A stretch of DNA of 64,000 nucleotides from Halomonas sp. JB37 (GCF_002332255.1 NZ_NRGW01000001.1:558001-622000), one strand, 5' to 3'. Positions 10,071 to 19,492 are shown, counted from the stretch's first letter. A program made the numbers and translations. The notes: a model not told the origin generated them from the letters alone.

Positions 10071-10703
10071 ATGTTTAAAACGCTAATGGTCGCAATGGCT
10101 GGCCTCGGACTTTCTGCGGCGGTGAGTGCCCAGGAACTAGTAGCAGGCCAGCAGTATGAGCTTCTTGAGACGCCGGTAGAAACGAACGTTGAAGACGGCC
10201 AAATCGAAGTGACCGAAGTATTCTGGTTTGGTTGCCCGCACTGCTACCGCTTGCAAACGCCGGTTAATGAGTGGTACGAAACACTCGACGATGACGTCAG
10301 CGTAGTGCATATGCCTGCCACCATGGGCGGCGATTGGAATACCCATGCGACCGCTTTCTATGCGGCTGAATCGCTGGGTATCGAAGATGAGCTGCACGCA
10401 GATTTCTTTAATGCCATTCATCAGGAAAAGCAGTCACTAACCGACCCTGATGATATCGCTGAGTTCTTTGCCAACTATGGCGTGAGTGAAGAAGAAGCGA
10501 AACAAGCGCTAACGGCGTTTAGTGTACGTAGTGAAGTGAACAAGGCCAACAGCCGTATGCGCGAAATGCGCCTAATGGGCGTGCCGGCCCTGGTGGTTGA
10601 CGGCCGCTATGTCGTGACGCCTAGTTCTGCTGGCAGCCTTGAAAACATGCCGCAGGTTGCGGATGAGTTGATTAAGCAAGTGCGTGCTGAGCGCGCAGAA
10701 TAA
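10071..10703 (+). CDS. dsbA: thiol:disulfide interchange protein DsbA
   Basis: Periplasmic oxidase that introduces disulfides into exported proteins and is re-oxidised by DsbB. From ATG 10071 the protein has 210 residues with a signal peptide (MFKTLMVAMAGLGLSAAVSA). The active site CPHC lies at residues 55-58 within FWFGCPHCYRL, and the cis-proline loop GVPALVV is near the C-terminus. An in-frame upstream start at 10029 would place extra residues ahead of the signal peptide and is rejected; a GGAG sequence precedes the chosen ATG. Confidence 0.96.
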   Translation: MFKTLMVAMAGLGLSAAVSAQELVAGQQYELLETPVETNVEDGQIEVTEVFWFGCPHCYRLQTPVNEWYETLDDDVSVVHMPATMGGDWNTHATAFYAAESLGIEDELHADFFNAIHQEKQSLTDPDDIAEFFANYGVSEEEAKQALTAFSVRSEVNKANSRMREMRLMGVPALVVDGRYVVTPSSAGSLENMPQVADELIKQVRAERAE

Positions 10704-10705
10704 CG

Positions 10706-11563
10706 GTGTCAAATGAAGTGAAGGCTGATAAGACAGCGAGCGTCACGAGCACCCATAAGCCGCTGTTAGAAGATGGTCATTTGCGCCTGCTGACGTTCAA
10801 TCTGCAGGTGGGCATTCAGACGTCTGCTTATCATCACTATCTCACTCGTAGCTGGCAGCACTTTCTGCCTAATCGGAAACGGGTGAAACGCCTGGATGTG
10901 ATGAGCGACGTGCTGGGCCAGTTTGATGTCGTCGGTCTGCAGGAAGCCGACGGCGGCAGCTTTCGCTCCAGCCGCATCAACCAGGTGGAATACCTGGCGG
11001 CTAAGGCCGGATTTCCTCATCACTTCAAGCAACTGAACCGAAATCTTGGGCACCTTGCCCAGCACAGCAACGGGCTGCTTTCGCGTCTCGTGCCCACCAA
11101 AATTGAAGAGCACCGCCTGCCCGGGACCTTGCCTGGGCGTGGTGCCATTCACGTGCGTTTTGGTAACGGGCCGGATGCGTTACATATTTTTGTCGCACAT
11201 TTGGCGCTTAGCCATCGTGGCCGGGTGCGCCAGCTTAACTACTTAAGCGAGATCATCCAGCCACTGCGGCATGTGGTGGTGATGGGCGATCTGAATTGCA
11301 CTCCGGCTCAGCTGCACGCCCATGAGCGATTCAGCACCTCGTTGCCGCTGCATCCTGTTACACCTTTATTGAGCTACCCATCGTGGCAGCCCAGGCAAGC
11401 GTTGGATCACATTTTGCTATCGCAAACCCTGGAGGCCGCTGAGGTGCGGGTAATGGATCACCTGTTTTCGGATCACTTGCCGATTGCGGTTGATTTACCC
11501 TTACCAGCCGCCTGCCTACTGGCTATTAAAAAGGCGACACCCGCACCCAGCGCAACTCAATAA
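10706..11563 (+). CDS. endonuclease/exonuclease/phosphatase family protein
   Basis: 285 residues with the EEP fold signatures: LLTFNLQVGIQ near the N-terminus, VGLQEADGG carrying the catalytic glutamate, HLALSHRGRVRQL, VVMGDLNCTP with the metal-binding Asp-Asn pair, and DHILLS ... SDHLPIAVDL near the end with the catalytic His. There is no signal peptide, so it is probably cytoplasmic. The likely start is GTG at 10706, two bases after the dsbA stop, suggesting co-transcription with dsbA. The substrate (DNA, RNA or a phosphoester) cannot be fixed. Confidence 0.88.
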   Translation: MSNEVKADKTASVTSTHKPLLEDGHLRLLTFNLQVGIQTSAYHHYLTRSWQHFLPNRKRVKRLDVMSDVLGQFDVVGLQEADGGSFRSSRINQVEYLAAKAGFPHHFKQLNRNLGHLAQHSNGLLSRLVPTKIEEHRLPGTLPGRGAIHVRFGNGPDALHIFVAHLALSHRGRVRQLNYLSEIIQPLRHVVVMGDLNCTPAQLHAHERFSTSLPLHPVTPLLSYPSWQPRQALDHILLSQTLEAAEVRVMDHLFSDHLPIAVDLPLPAACLLAIKKATPAPSATQ

Positions 11564-11623
11564 GCTGCTAAGAGCAATTTAGGCCGCTTTATGGCCCACC
11601 CAGACCTTTTTAGGGATGACGTT

Positions 11624-11662
11624 CGGCCCAGAATCAGCGATGATTCTGGGCCGTTTCTTTTC
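11624..11662 (+). terminator. rho-independent terminator after the dsbA-EEP transcript
   Basis: A 13-base-pair perfect stem (CGGCCCAGAATCA / TGATTCTGGGCCG) with a GCGA tetraloop, followed by TTTCTTTT. It separates the preceding nuclease gene from the TRAP genes that start at 11676. Confidence 0.92.
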
Positions 11663-11675
11663 CAGGACATTTAAC

Positions 11676-12224
11676 ATGCTCGCCAATGCCCATGAGCCGC
11701 GCTTGCTGCGCTGGCTCGACTGCGTGACTGAGGGAGTGGGCCGGGCCATTGCCTGGCTGGTTGTGATAATGATGCTGGTGCAGTTCGCCATCGTCGTGCT
11801 GCGCTATATTTTCGGTATCAATAGCATCGTGATGCAAGAGTCGGTGATGTACATGCACGCCGCCGTGTTCATGCTCGGCGCCGGATGGACGCTACGTCAC
11901 GATGGCCATGTGCGGGTCGATATCTTTTACCGCAAGATGTCTGAGCGTGGCCGCGCGTGGGTCGACCTGCTCGGCACGCTATTTCTGCTGATTCCCGTCA
12001 TGTCATTTATCGCCATTTCAAGCTTCCACTATGTGATTACCAGCTGGGCCATTATGGAGCGGTCGGGGGACGGCGGCATTCCGGCCGTGTTCCTGCTTAA
12101 AACGCTGATTCTGGGAATGGTGGCCCTGCTACTTTTACAGGCGGTAGCGCAGCTGATACGTCAGGTGCTGATTATCCGCGGCAAGCTATCCAGTTCTGCC
12201 CCTGTGCATGAGGAGATGGTCTAG
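11676..12224 (+). CDS. TRAP transporter small permease (DctQ type)
   Basis: 182 residues with four predicted membrane helices (about 22-45, 60-80, 100-120 and 140-162) and the DctQ-type WTLRHDGHVRVDIFY segment after the second helix. DctQ proteins are the small membrane subunit of sodium-driven TRAP importers and bind the large DctM subunit. The ATG at 11676 has an AGGA ribosome-binding site; the gene begins right after a strong terminator, so it needs its own promoter, which I could not identify. No periplasmic binding protein (DctP) gene lies nearby. Confidence 0.93.
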   Translation: MLANAHEPRLLRWLDCVTEGVGRAIAWLVVIMMLVQFAIVVLRYIFGINSIVMQESVMYMHAAVFMLGAGWTLRHDGHVRVDIFYRKMSERGRAWVDLLGTLFLLIPVMSFIAISSFHYVITSWAIMERSGDGGIPAVFLLKTLILGMVALLLLQAVAQLIRQVLIIRGKLSSSAPVHEEMV

Positions 12225-13639
12225 TGCTGGCGATTTTATTGGAAGGCATGCCGCTGTTACTGTTTGCCGCAGTATGCGGTGTCTTGATGCTGGGTTATCC
12301 GGTGGCTCTGTCGCTTGCGGGTACAGCGCTGGCCTTTGCCGGATTAGGCTGGTTGCTGCAATCGCTGGGCGTTCCGGTGCATTTCGAGGCACGCTGGATG
12401 GGCTCAATGCCTAGCCGGATCTACGGCATCATGACGAACAATACCCTGCTGGCGGTGCCTTTATTCGTGTTGATGGGTGTCCTGCTTGAGAAGTCACGGG
12501 TGGCGGAAACGCTGCTGGATGCGATGACCATGGCATTTGGCGCCCTGCGCGGCGGGTTGGGCATTGCGGTGGTATTGGTGGGCATGCTGCTGGCCGCATC
12601 TACCGGTATTGTGGGAGCAACGGTGGTTACCATGGGCCTGCTCTCGCTACCCACCATGCTCAAACGCGGCTACTCACCGGCACTGGCGACCGGGACCATT
12701 TGTGCCACGGGCACTCTGGGTCAAATCATTCCGCCTTCCATCGCCTTGGTGCTGCTAGGCGATGTTCTCAACAATGCCTATCAGCAGGCACAGCTATCGA
12801 TGGGCGCTTGGAGCCCCAAGACGCTTTCGGTGGGCGATCTGTTTGTCGGCGCGTTGGTACCGGGCCTGCTGCTGGTGCTAGCCTATATTATCTATCTGCT
12901 TACAGTGGCGTGGCTAAAGCCCAGTACGGCCCCGGCGGCGGATCGTGAAGGATTGATGCAGGAGTTGGGGCACACCGGCAGTATCTGGCCGCTGCTACTG
13001 AAAGGACTTTTACCGCCCGTGCTGCTAATCGTGGCCGTGCTGGGCTCGATCTTGGGCGGCTTTGCCACGCCCACGGAAGCCTCAGCAGTGGGTGCCTTCG
13101 GTGCGCTGCTGCTGGCAGCGGCCAATCGGCGGTTAAGCTTTTCGATGCTGGGTGAGGTAGTGCGCTCCACCGCTCAGGTAACCAGCATGGTGTTTTTGAT
13201 CCTGATTGGCGCGACACTGTTTTCGCTGGTATTTCGAGCGTTTGGTGGCGAAGAGCTGGTCAACCATATGTTTGATTCGATGCCCGGTGGGGTGGTGGGC
13301 GCTACCATTGTGGTCATGTTGGTCATCTTCCTGCTCGGGTTCATACTCGACTTTATCGAGATCACCTTTGTGGTGGTGCCCATTGTTGGTCCGGTGCTAT
13401 TAGCGATGGGGGTTGACCCCATCTGGCTGGGCATCATGATTGCCGTCAACCTCCAGACCTCTTTTTTGACGCCGCCCTTTGGATTCGCATTGTTCTATTT
13501 ACGCGGTGTGACACCGCAAAGTGTGCCGACATCGGCGATTTATCGCGGCGTCGTGCCGTTTATCATCATGCAGCTCGGCATGCTGTTAGCGCTGGCGCTA
13601 TTCCCTGGACTGGCCACATGGCTGCCTTCGTTGATGTAA
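12224..13639 (+). CDS. TRAP transporter large permease (DctM type)
   Basis: 471 residues with about 12 hydrophobic segments and the DctM motifs GIMTNNTLLAVPLFVLMGVLLE, LLAASTGIVGATVVTMG, IIPPSIALVLLGD and the C-terminal LQTSFLTPPFGFALFYLRG. This longer DctM, with a loop around residues 185-240, belongs to the subfamily often annotated for mannitol/chloroaromatic or acidic-compound uptake. The substrate is undetermined. GTG start overlapping the stop of the small permease by one base, so the two are coupled. thiD follows after 9 bases. Confidence 0.94.
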   Translation: MLAILLEGMPLLLFAAVCGVLMLGYPVALSLAGTALAFAGLGWLLQSLGVPVHFEARWMGSMPSRIYGIMTNNTLLAVPLFVLMGVLLEKSRVAETLLDAMTMAFGALRGGLGIAVVLVGMLLAASTGIVGATVVTMGLLSLPTMLKRGYSPALATGTICATGTLGQIIPPSIALVLLGDVLNNAYQQAQLSMGAWSPKTLSVGDLFVGALVPGLLLVLAYIIYLLTVAWLKPSTAPAADREGLMQELGHTGSIWPLLLKGLLPPVLLIVAVLGSILGGFATPTEASAVGAFGALLLAAANRRLSFSMLGEVVRSTAQVTSMVFLILIGATLFSLVFRAFGGEELVNHMFDSMPGGVVGATIVVMLVIFLLGFILDFIEITFVVVPIVGPVLLAMGVDPIWLGIMIAVNLQTSFLTPPFGFALFYLRGVTPQSVPTSAIYRGVVPFIIMQLGMLLALALFPGLATWLPSLM

Positions 13640-13648
13640 GGGGAAAGC

Positions 13649-14470
13649 ATGCATCCTATTGCCAATGTACTGACGATTGCAGGCTCTGACCCTTCCGGGG
13701 GCGCAGGCCTGCAGGGAGACCTGAAAACCTTTTCAGCATTAGGGGTCTATGGCACCAACGTGATCACGGCGGTGATTGCCCAGAATACCTGCGGTGTGGC
13801 GTCAGTTTATCCGGTGTCGCCGCAGGTGATTCGTGAACAGCTAGAGCATTTGCTCAAAGACGTCACGCTAGACGCGGTCAAAATTGGCATGGTGGCTAGC
13901 CGCGAAGTCGCCGAAGTGATCGCTGACGTCCTGCGTAAGAAACGTCCGCGCTGGATCGTACTGGACCCCGTCATGGTGGCCAAAAGCGGTGATATATTGG
14001 TGGATGACGCCGGTATTCGCGCCGTGCGGGATATCCTGGTGCCGTTAGCCGACGTCATCACTCCCAACCTGCCAGAAGCAGCCGTACTGCTCGATTCACC
14101 CTCGCCGACTAGCTTAGAGGAAATGGAGGCAATGTTGCCGGGGCTGATGCAGTTAGGCGCGCCGTATGTGGTGCTCAAAGGCGGCCACCTGCGCGGGGCG
14201 ACGTGCCCTGACTTGCTGGCAACACCCAGCGGCCATGAGTGGCTGCCCGCGTCGCGTATTGATACTGATAACTTACACGGTACCGGCTGCGCGCTCTCTT
14301 CGGCGATCGCCGCCTGTTTAGCCAAGCAGCCGGCCTCAGCACCCGCTAATGCAGCAGTGGCGGCGATTAGCGAGGCCAAGCAGTGGCTGCATGCCGCGCT
14401 AGAAGCAAGTGCCCGTCTAAACGTGGGTAAAGGGCGTGGTCCAGTGCATCACTTTCATGCGTGGTGGTAA
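13649..14470 (+). CDS. thiD: hydroxymethylpyrimidine / phosphomethylpyrimidine kinase
   Basis: Phosphorylates HMP and HMP-P in thiamine synthesis. 273 residues, ribokinase fold. Visible: the substrate loop AGSDPSGGAGLQGDLKTFSALGVYG, the LDPVMVAKSG motif, TPNLPEA, VVLKGGH and the anion-hole/catalytic DNLHGTGC with its general base. Located only 9 bases after the TRAP permease, so probably co-transcribed with it. thiG and thiS lie separately at 32-33 kb. Confidence 0.96.
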   Translation: MHPIANVLTIAGSDPSGGAGLQGDLKTFSALGVYGTNVITAVIAQNTCGVASVYPVSPQVIREQLEHLLKDVTLDAVKIGMVASREVAEVIADVLRKKRPRWIVLDPVMVAKSGDILVDDAGIRAVRDILVPLADVITPNLPEAAVLLDSPSPTSLEEMEAMLPGLMQLGAPYVVLKGGHLRGATCPDLLATPSGHEWLPASRIDTDNLHGTGCALSSAIAACLAKQPASAPANAAVAAISEAKQWLHAALEASARLNVGKGRGPVHHFHAWW

Positions 14471-14557
14471 CGCTAGCGCCGTTTGGCAAGATTTATTAGG
14501 CATTAGGTATTGCGCTGAGAGTTTGCGAGAAAACGCTGTTAACAGGAGGGTATCACC

Positions 14558-15139
14558 ATGCGATTAAGGCTGAACCATCATCCCGCGCTGGGCGCATTAC
14601 TGGCGATATGTATGATGTTGATAACGTCTGGTGTCTTTGCCAGCAGCGTTTCTGAGCGGGGTGAGCGTTTTGAACGCGTTGTTGACGAGAACGGGCAGCG
14701 CTATACGCTGATTGGCAGCGGCGTTTTTCGCTATATGGTCTGGAACGCCTACGCTGGAGCGTACTATCAGCTTGAAAGTGATACGCAACCTCAGCCGCTG
14801 GGTAACCAGCCGAGGCGGCTAGAGCTGGCTTATTTCCGTGCCATTAAAGCGTCAGATTTTGCCGAAGCCACGGAAGAAACACTGCGGGACACGCTGACGC
14901 TTTATGAGTTCACTCAGATTGAAGCGCCCCTAGAGCAGCTTAATCAGCGCTATAGTGACGTAGTGCCCGGCGACCGCTATCTACTTAGTTGGGACGGCAC
15001 GCAGCTACGTTTGGCGCTCAATGGCGAGGTTCTGTTTGCAGAGGATAACGCTGAGTTAGCCAGCGCCATGTTTAGTATCTGGCTAGGCGAGCGCCCTTTG
15101 GGTGAAGATTTTCGCGATGCGCTGTTAGGAAGAGGCTAG
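14558..15139 (+). CDS. chalcone-isomerase-like secreted protein
   Basis: 193 residues, with a signal peptide (about 1-28, ending TSGVFA). The mature part reads like the bacterial chalcone isomerase-like family: GSGVFRYMVWNAYAGAYY near residues 52-70, LELAYFRAIKASDFAEAT, and the C-terminal GEVLFAEDNAELASAMFSIWLGERPLGEDFRDALLG. These proteins have the chalcone-isomerase fold but no demonstrated isomerase activity in bacteria; they are taken to be periplasmic lipid- or ligand-binding. A good AGGAGG ribosome-binding site precedes the ATG. Confidence 0.85.
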   Translation: MRLRLNHHPALGALLAICMMLITSGVFASSVSERGERFERVVDENGQRYTLIGSGVFRYMVWNAYAGAYYQLESDTQPQPLGNQPRRLELAYFRAIKASDFAEATEETLRDTLTLYEFTQIEAPLEQLNQRYSDVVPGDRYLLSWDGTQLRLALNGEVLFAEDNAELASAMFSIWLGERPLGEDFRDALLGRG

Positions 15140-15186
15140 CGAGCAGTGGCGGCAGTCGCTGTCGTTAGCAGCCAAGGAGAAGCATG

Positions 15187-15624
15187 ATGAAAGCGCTGAT
15201 TCAGCGGGTGACGCGCGCCAGCGTAGCGGTGAAGGGTCAAACTGTGGGGGCAATCGAGCATGGGTTGCTAGCGCTGGTGGGCGTAGAAAAGGGCGACGAC
15301 CAGGCGGCCGCTAGCAAGCTGTTGCATAAGCTGCTGCATTACCGTGTGTTCAGCGATGCTGACGGTAAAATGAATCAAAACCTTCAGCAGGTGAACGGCG
15401 GGCTGCTGCTTGTTTCTCAGTTCACCTTGGCAGCGGATACTCGTAAAGGGCTGCGCCCCAGCTTTTCCAGCGCCGCGCCGCCGGACGAAGGCGAGCGGTT
15501 ATTTGACTTCCTTGTCGCCCAGGCCAGCGCTGCTTGGCCCAACGTGGCCACCGGTGAGTTTGGTGCCGATATGCAGGTAGCGCTGGTCAACGATGGCCCG
15601 GTCACGTTTTTACTGGAAAGCTAG
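15187..15624 (+). CDS. dtd: D-aminoacyl-tRNA deacylase
   Basis: Hydrolyses D-aminoacyl-tRNAs (and Gly-tRNA-Ala) to keep D-residues out of protein. 145 residues from ATG 15187, the E. coli Dtd length. The SQFTLAAD motif and the C-terminal [11 protein letters not shown] with the cross-subunit Gly-cisPro pair are both present. An ATG three bases earlier is possible, but the AAGGAG sequence at about 15174 is better spaced from 15187. Confidence 0.97.
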   Translation: MKALIQRVTRASVAVKGQTVGAIEHGLLALVGVEKGDDQAAASKLLHKLLHYRVFSDADGKMNQNLQQVNGGLLLVSQFTLAADTRKGLRPSFSSAAPPDEGERLFDFLVAQASAAWPNVATGEFGADMQVALVNDGPVTFLLES

Positions 15625-15640
15625 TGAGATCTGGCGAGGC

Positions 15641-17617
15641 CTAGCTAACCGCTTCTTCGCTGGCCAGCAGCTCGGCTTCCATTGTCTCTAGCGCTTCTTC
15701 GGCGCTGAGCCACTGCCGCTCTGCCTCATCGAGCCGTGCTTTAATCTCAGCCTGTTGGCTAAGCGTCTTGGTCAACTCCGCTTTACGTGCGCTGTCTGTG
15801 TAGAGTTCAGGGTCAGCCAACACGTGTTCTACCTCTTCCAGTTCTTGCTGGGCCTTTTCCATGGCCTTTTCGGCTTGGTCGCGCTGCTTTTTCAACGGGC
15901 GTAATTTTTCGCGCAGTTCGGCGGCCGCTTTACGGGATGCTTTGCGCGCTTCACGGCTGTCGCCGCTAGGCTGCTGGCTTTGACGTTCGGCCTTTTCACC
16001 GCGTGAATCGCGGCGGCTGTCTTCCAGGCGTGCTTTAAGCCAAACCCGATAATCCTCTAGATCGCCGTCAAACGGTTCGACGCGATTATCGGCTACTCGC
16101 CAGAACTCATCCACGGTCGCCCGCAGCAGGTGACGGTCGTGAGACACCAAAATAACTGTGCCTTCAAAGCTTGCCAGCGCCTGGGTTAATGCTTCGCGCA
16201 TCTCCAAATCCAGGTGGTTAGTCGGCTCATCGAGCAAGAGCAGGTTAGGCTTCTGCCAGGCGACTAAAGAAAGCGCAAGGCGTGCCTTCTCGCCGCCGGA
16301 AAAGTTGGCAACGACGCTAAACGCATCGTCGCCCTTAAAGCCAAAGCCGCCCAGGAAATTGCGAATGTCCTGATCACTGGCCGTGGGTGACAGACGCTGC
16401 ACATGTACAAAAGGCGTCGATGTAACATCCAAACTCTCAAGCTGATGTTGAGCGAAGTAGCCAATGGCTAAATGCTCACCCGGCACACGCTTGCCATTAA
16501 GCAGCTCAAGTTCGCCGGTCAGTGATTTAATCAGCGTCGATTTGCCCGCGCCGTTAGGGCCTAGCAGGCCAATGCGGCTGCCGGGCAGCAGGGTAACGTT
16601 GACCTTATCCAGCTGGACGTTGTTATCACTTCCGTCGCTCGTTTTACCGCGATAGCCTAGCTGCGCCTGATCCAGTACCAGCAGCGGGCGCGACGTTTTA
16701 TCGGCAGCGGGCAGCGTGAAGTGGAACGGGGAGTCCACGTGGGCAACGGCGATATCTTCCATGCGCTCAAGCATTTTGACCCGGCTTTGCGCCTGCTTTG
16801 CTTTGGTTGCCTGCGCTTTAAAGCGGGCGATAAAGCGTTCGATCTCTTCTCGACGCGCCTGCTGTTTGGCGGCTTCGGCTTGCTGAAGAGCGAGCTTTTC
16901 GGCGCGGGTGCGCTCAAACTGCGAATAGTTGCCGCGGTAAAGTTCCAGCGTTTGGTGGTGCATATGCACGATGTGGTCGCATACAGCGTCCAAAAAGTCG
17001 CGGTCGTGAGAAATCAGCAGCAGCGTGCCGGGGTAGCGGGTCAGCCACTGTTCCAGCCACAGTAAGGCATCCAGGTCCAAGTGGTTGGTGGGCTCATCCA
17101 ACAGCAGCAGGTCAGAGGGCATAAACAGTGTGCGGGCGAGATTGACGCGCATTCGCCACCCGCCGGAAAAGGCTGACAGTGGGCGGGTCAGGTCAGCTTG
17201 TAAGAACCCCAGCCCGACCAGCAGCTGTGCCGCGCGGGACGCAGCGCGGTAACCGTCCAGCGTTTCAATTAAGCCATGCAGTTCGGCTTCGCGATGGGCG
17301 TCGTCGGCTTCACGGGCGGCAAGTAAGTCGGCCTCGGCCTGTCGTAATGCCAGGTCGCCATCGAGCACATATTCGATGATAGGCCGGTCAAGCGCGTCAA
17401 CTTCCTGGGCCATATGCGCAATGCGCTGACCTCCGCTCATCTCGACATCACCCTGGTCGGGCGAAAGCTCGCCCAGCAAGAGTTTGAACAGGCTCGATTT
17501 ACCGGCGCCGTTTGCCCCAATAATGCCGGCCTTTACCCCGTTATTAAGGGTAACGTCCGCGTTGTCGAGTAGCGTTTGCGTGCCGCGTTGCAGGGCGACT
17601 TGGCGCAGTGCGATCAT
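15641..17617 (-). CDS. yheS: ABC-F family ATPase, YheS type
   Basis: 658 residues with two ABC domains and no membrane part, so an ABC-F translation factor rather than a transporter. The first domain has Walker A GANGAGKS at about 35-42, signature FSGGWR and Walker B LLLDEPTNHLD; the second has GPNGAGKS, FSGGEKARLAL and another LLLDEPTNHLD. A linker of about 80 residues (RAEKLALQQAEAAKQQARREE) and a charged C-terminal coiled coil (about 560-650) are typical of YheS/Uup-like members. YheS relieves ribosome stalling on some nascent chains in E. coli. The subfamily assignment (YheS over Uup) is by length and opening sequence. Confidence 0.9.
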   Translation of the reverse strand: MIALRQVALQRGTQTLLDNADVTLNNGVKAGIIGANGAGKSSLFKLLLGELSPDQGDVEMSGGQRIAHMAQEVDALDRPIIEYVLDGDLALRQAEADLLAAREADDAHREAELHGLIETLDGYRAASRAAQLLVGLGFLQADLTRPLSAFSGGWRMRVNLARTLFMPSDLLLLDEPTNHLDLDALLWLEQWLTRYPGTLLLISHDRDFLDAVCDHIVHMHHQTLELYRGNYSQFERTRAEKLALQQAEAAKQQARREEIERFIARFKAQATKAKQAQSRVKMLERMEDIAVAHVDSPFHFTLPAADKTSRPLLVLDQAQLGYRGKTSDGSDNNVQLDKVNVTLLPGSRIGLLGPNGAGKSTLIKSLTGELELLNGKRVPGEHLAIGYFAQHQLESLDVTSTPFVHVQRLSPTASDQDIRNFLGGFGFKGDDAFSVVANFSGGEKARLALSLVAWQKPNLLLLDEPTNHLDLEMREALTQALASFEGTVILVSHDRHLLRATVDEFWRVADNRVEPFDGDLEDYRVWLKARLEDSRRDSRGEKAERQSQQPSGDSREARKASRKAAAELREKLRPLKKQRDQAEKAMEKAQQELEEVEHVLADPELYTDSARKAELTKTLSQQAEIKARLDEAERQWLSAEEALETMEAELLASEEAVS

Positions 17618-17648
17618 GCCTTCTCCCGAAAAAAATGTGGGTCATACG

Positions 17649-18236
17649 ATGCCAGATTCTATTGCGCTTGATTCTACCCGATTGCAGCGCTTGCAGCAGA
17701 TACCGTTATGGGATTTTGCGCTCGCGTTTTACACCAAGCCAGGCGTTGAGGCGGCGTGCTTAACGTTACAGGACGAGGCGGGGTTAGATGTTTGCGAAGT
17801 GTTGTTCCATTGCTGGCTATATTCATGCGGCTTAGAAACCGTGTCGACAGCCGTGTCTGCCGTGCGCAAGGAGCGTATTCACTGGCAGGGTCGAGTAACG
17901 GGCGTTTTGCGCGCACTGCGGCGCGACTTAACGTCGCCGGCTGCATCGAACGAAGCTGTGGCAGCGCTGCGCAAGACCATTAAACAGGCAGAACTGATGG
18001 CCGAACGTGAGAACCTTCAACGTTGGCAAACATGGGCTTTGGAAGGGGAGAGCGACGAAAAGCGCGTCATTAAAATCGTGGAAAAACCCCCTAACGTAGC
18101 TGAATGGCTTGAGAAAAAGCTAAATGATGGTGAAAAAGCCCTTCAGTTTACTGATCCATCAAACACGCATTCGGCGTCGCTTCAGGCGCTGCAAACGCTC
18201 GTTCTTCAACTTGACCCTCATCAAGGAGCGCGCTAG
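17649..18236 (+). CDS. TIGR02444-family protein of unknown function
   Basis: 195 residues from ATG 17649. The opening QQIPLWDFALAFYTKPGVEAACLTLQDEAGLDVCEVLFHCWL is the signature of TIGR02444 (DUF2390), a family found next to ABC-F genes in Pseudomonas and Halomonas. It is divergent from the ABC-F gene here (31 bases between starts). The C-terminal half is charged and helical. No catalytic motif is visible. Function unknown. Confidence 0.88.
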   Translation: MPDSIALDSTRLQRLQQIPLWDFALAFYTKPGVEAACLTLQDEAGLDVCEVLFHCWLYSCGLETVSTAVSAVRKERIHWQGRVTGVLRALRRDLTSPAASNEAVAALRKTIKQAELMAERENLQRWQTWALEGESDEKRVIKIVEKPPNVAEWLEKKLNDGEKALQFTDPSNTHSASLQALQTLVLQLDPHQGAR

Positions 18237-18251
18237 CCTAAATTTAGGCTC
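18235..18251 (+). terminator. small hairpin at the stop of the TIGR02444 gene
   Basis: AGCCTAAAATTTAGGCT, a near-perfect palindrome overlapping the stop codon, followed by CATTTTG. The stem is AT-rich and the T-run short, so at best a weak terminator ahead of teaA. Confidence 0.4.
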
Positions 18252-18445
18252 ATTTTGAATCACCTAGCGTTATTTGACCGCTAGCACGCAGTTAACGACG
18301 CATTTTTGCCTATTAGCGAACAATAATGCCGCGTTGAGAAACGCGCCGATGGGTTGGTTTTAAACGTTAGATGCTAAGCAGTTCGCTTCAAAAATAATGT
18401 TGCGCATTTGTATCGCGCGCTTACCACTGCAAAGGGGAACATCGC

Positions 18446-19492
18446 ATGAAGGCAAGCAAAACCGTTTCGACTCGTTCTGTCACCACGAAGTTAATCACTA
18501 CTGCCAGCGTTGGCGCATTGCTGTTAGGCATGGCGTCTGTGGCACAAGCAGACAACTGGCGTTACGCTCACGAAGAGTACGAAGGCGACGTTCAAGACGT
18601 CTTTGCCTATGCCTTTAAAGAATATATTGAAGAAAATTCTGACAACACTGTGCAGGTGTATCGTTTTGGTGAGCTGGGTGAGTCTGATGACATTATGGAG
18701 CAGACGCAGAACGGCATCCTGCAGTTTGTGAACCAATCGCCTGGCTTTACCGGTGCGCTGATTCCTGAAGCGCAAATCTTCTTTATTCCTTACCTACTGC
18801 CGACCGACGAAGAAACCGTGCTGACGTTCTTTGACGAAAGCAAAGCCATCAACGAAATGTTTCCGGAGCTTTATGCCGAGCAAGGCCTAGAGCTGCTGAA
18901 AATGTATCCAGAAGGTGAAATGGTCATTACTACCGATGAGCCGATTAGCTCACCGGAGGATATGGATAATAAGAAAATCCGTACCATGACCAACCCGCTG
19001 CTGTCGGAAACTTACGATGCCTTCGGCGCAACGCCTACGCCGCTGCCGTGGGGTGAAGTGTACGGTGGTCTGCAGACCGGTATTCTTGATGGCCAAGAAA
19101 ATCCGATTTTTTGGATCGAATCAGGCGGTTTGTATGAAGTATCGCCGCATCTGACGTTCACTGGTCACGGCTGGTTCACCACCGCGATGATGGCCAACCA
19201 AGATTTCTATGCAGGCCTGTCTGAAGAAGACCAAACGCTGGTGCAAGAAGCTTCACAAGCCGCATATGATCAGACGATTGAGCACATCAAAGGCCTAGCC
19301 GATGAAGCGCTAGAAAAAATTCAGGCAGCGTCTGATGAAGTAACGGTGACGCGTCTGAACGAAGAGCAGATGCAAGCCTTCCGCGAGCGTGCTCCGCAGG
19401 TTGAAGAAGCCTTCCTTGAAATGACCGGTGAAGGTGGTCAAGCGCTGCTTGAGCAGTTTAAAGCAGACCTTGAAACCGTTACCAACGAGTAA
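18446..19492 (+). CDS. teaA: ectoine/hydroxyectoine-binding TRAP protein TeaA
   Basis: 348 residues with a signal peptide (cleavage likely after AQA at about 35). The mature protein begins DNWRYAHEEYEGDVQDVF and continues QVYRFGELGESDDIMEQTQNGILQFVNQSPGF, then NPIFWIESGGLYEVSPHLTF, text that closely follows TeaA of Halomonas elongata as I know it. TeaA is the periplasmic DctP-type binding protein that delivers ectoine and hydroxyectoine to TeaBC for osmoprotectant uptake and recovery of leaked ectoine. The 200 bases upstream hold no gene and should carry its promoter, which is osmoregulated in H. elongata. A terminator-like hairpin follows the gene. Confidence 0.96.
   Translation: MKASKTVSTRSVTTKLITTASVGALLLGMASVAQADNWRYAHEEYEGDVQDVFAYAFKEYIEENSDNTVQVYRFGELGESDDIMEQTQNGILQFVNQSPGFTGALIPEAQIFFIPYLLPTDEETVLTFFDESKAINEMFPELYAEQGLELLKMYPEGEMVITTDEPISSPEDMDNKKIRTMTNPLLSETYDAFGATPTPLPWGEVYGGLQTGILDGQENPIFWIESGGLYEVSPHLTFTGHGWFTTAMMANQDFYAGLSEEDQTLVQEASQAAYDQTIEHIKGLADEALEKIQAASDEVTVTRLNEEQMQAFRERAPQVEEAFLEMTGEGGQALLEQFKADLETVTNE

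Noticed and set aside
14471..14557. Possible TPP riboswitch upstream of the chalcone-isomerase-like gene (a GCTGAGAG stretch after thiD)
   Set aside because: Only the CTGAGA-like piece is present; the other conserved THI-box parts are absent and the element is downstream of thiD, not before it.
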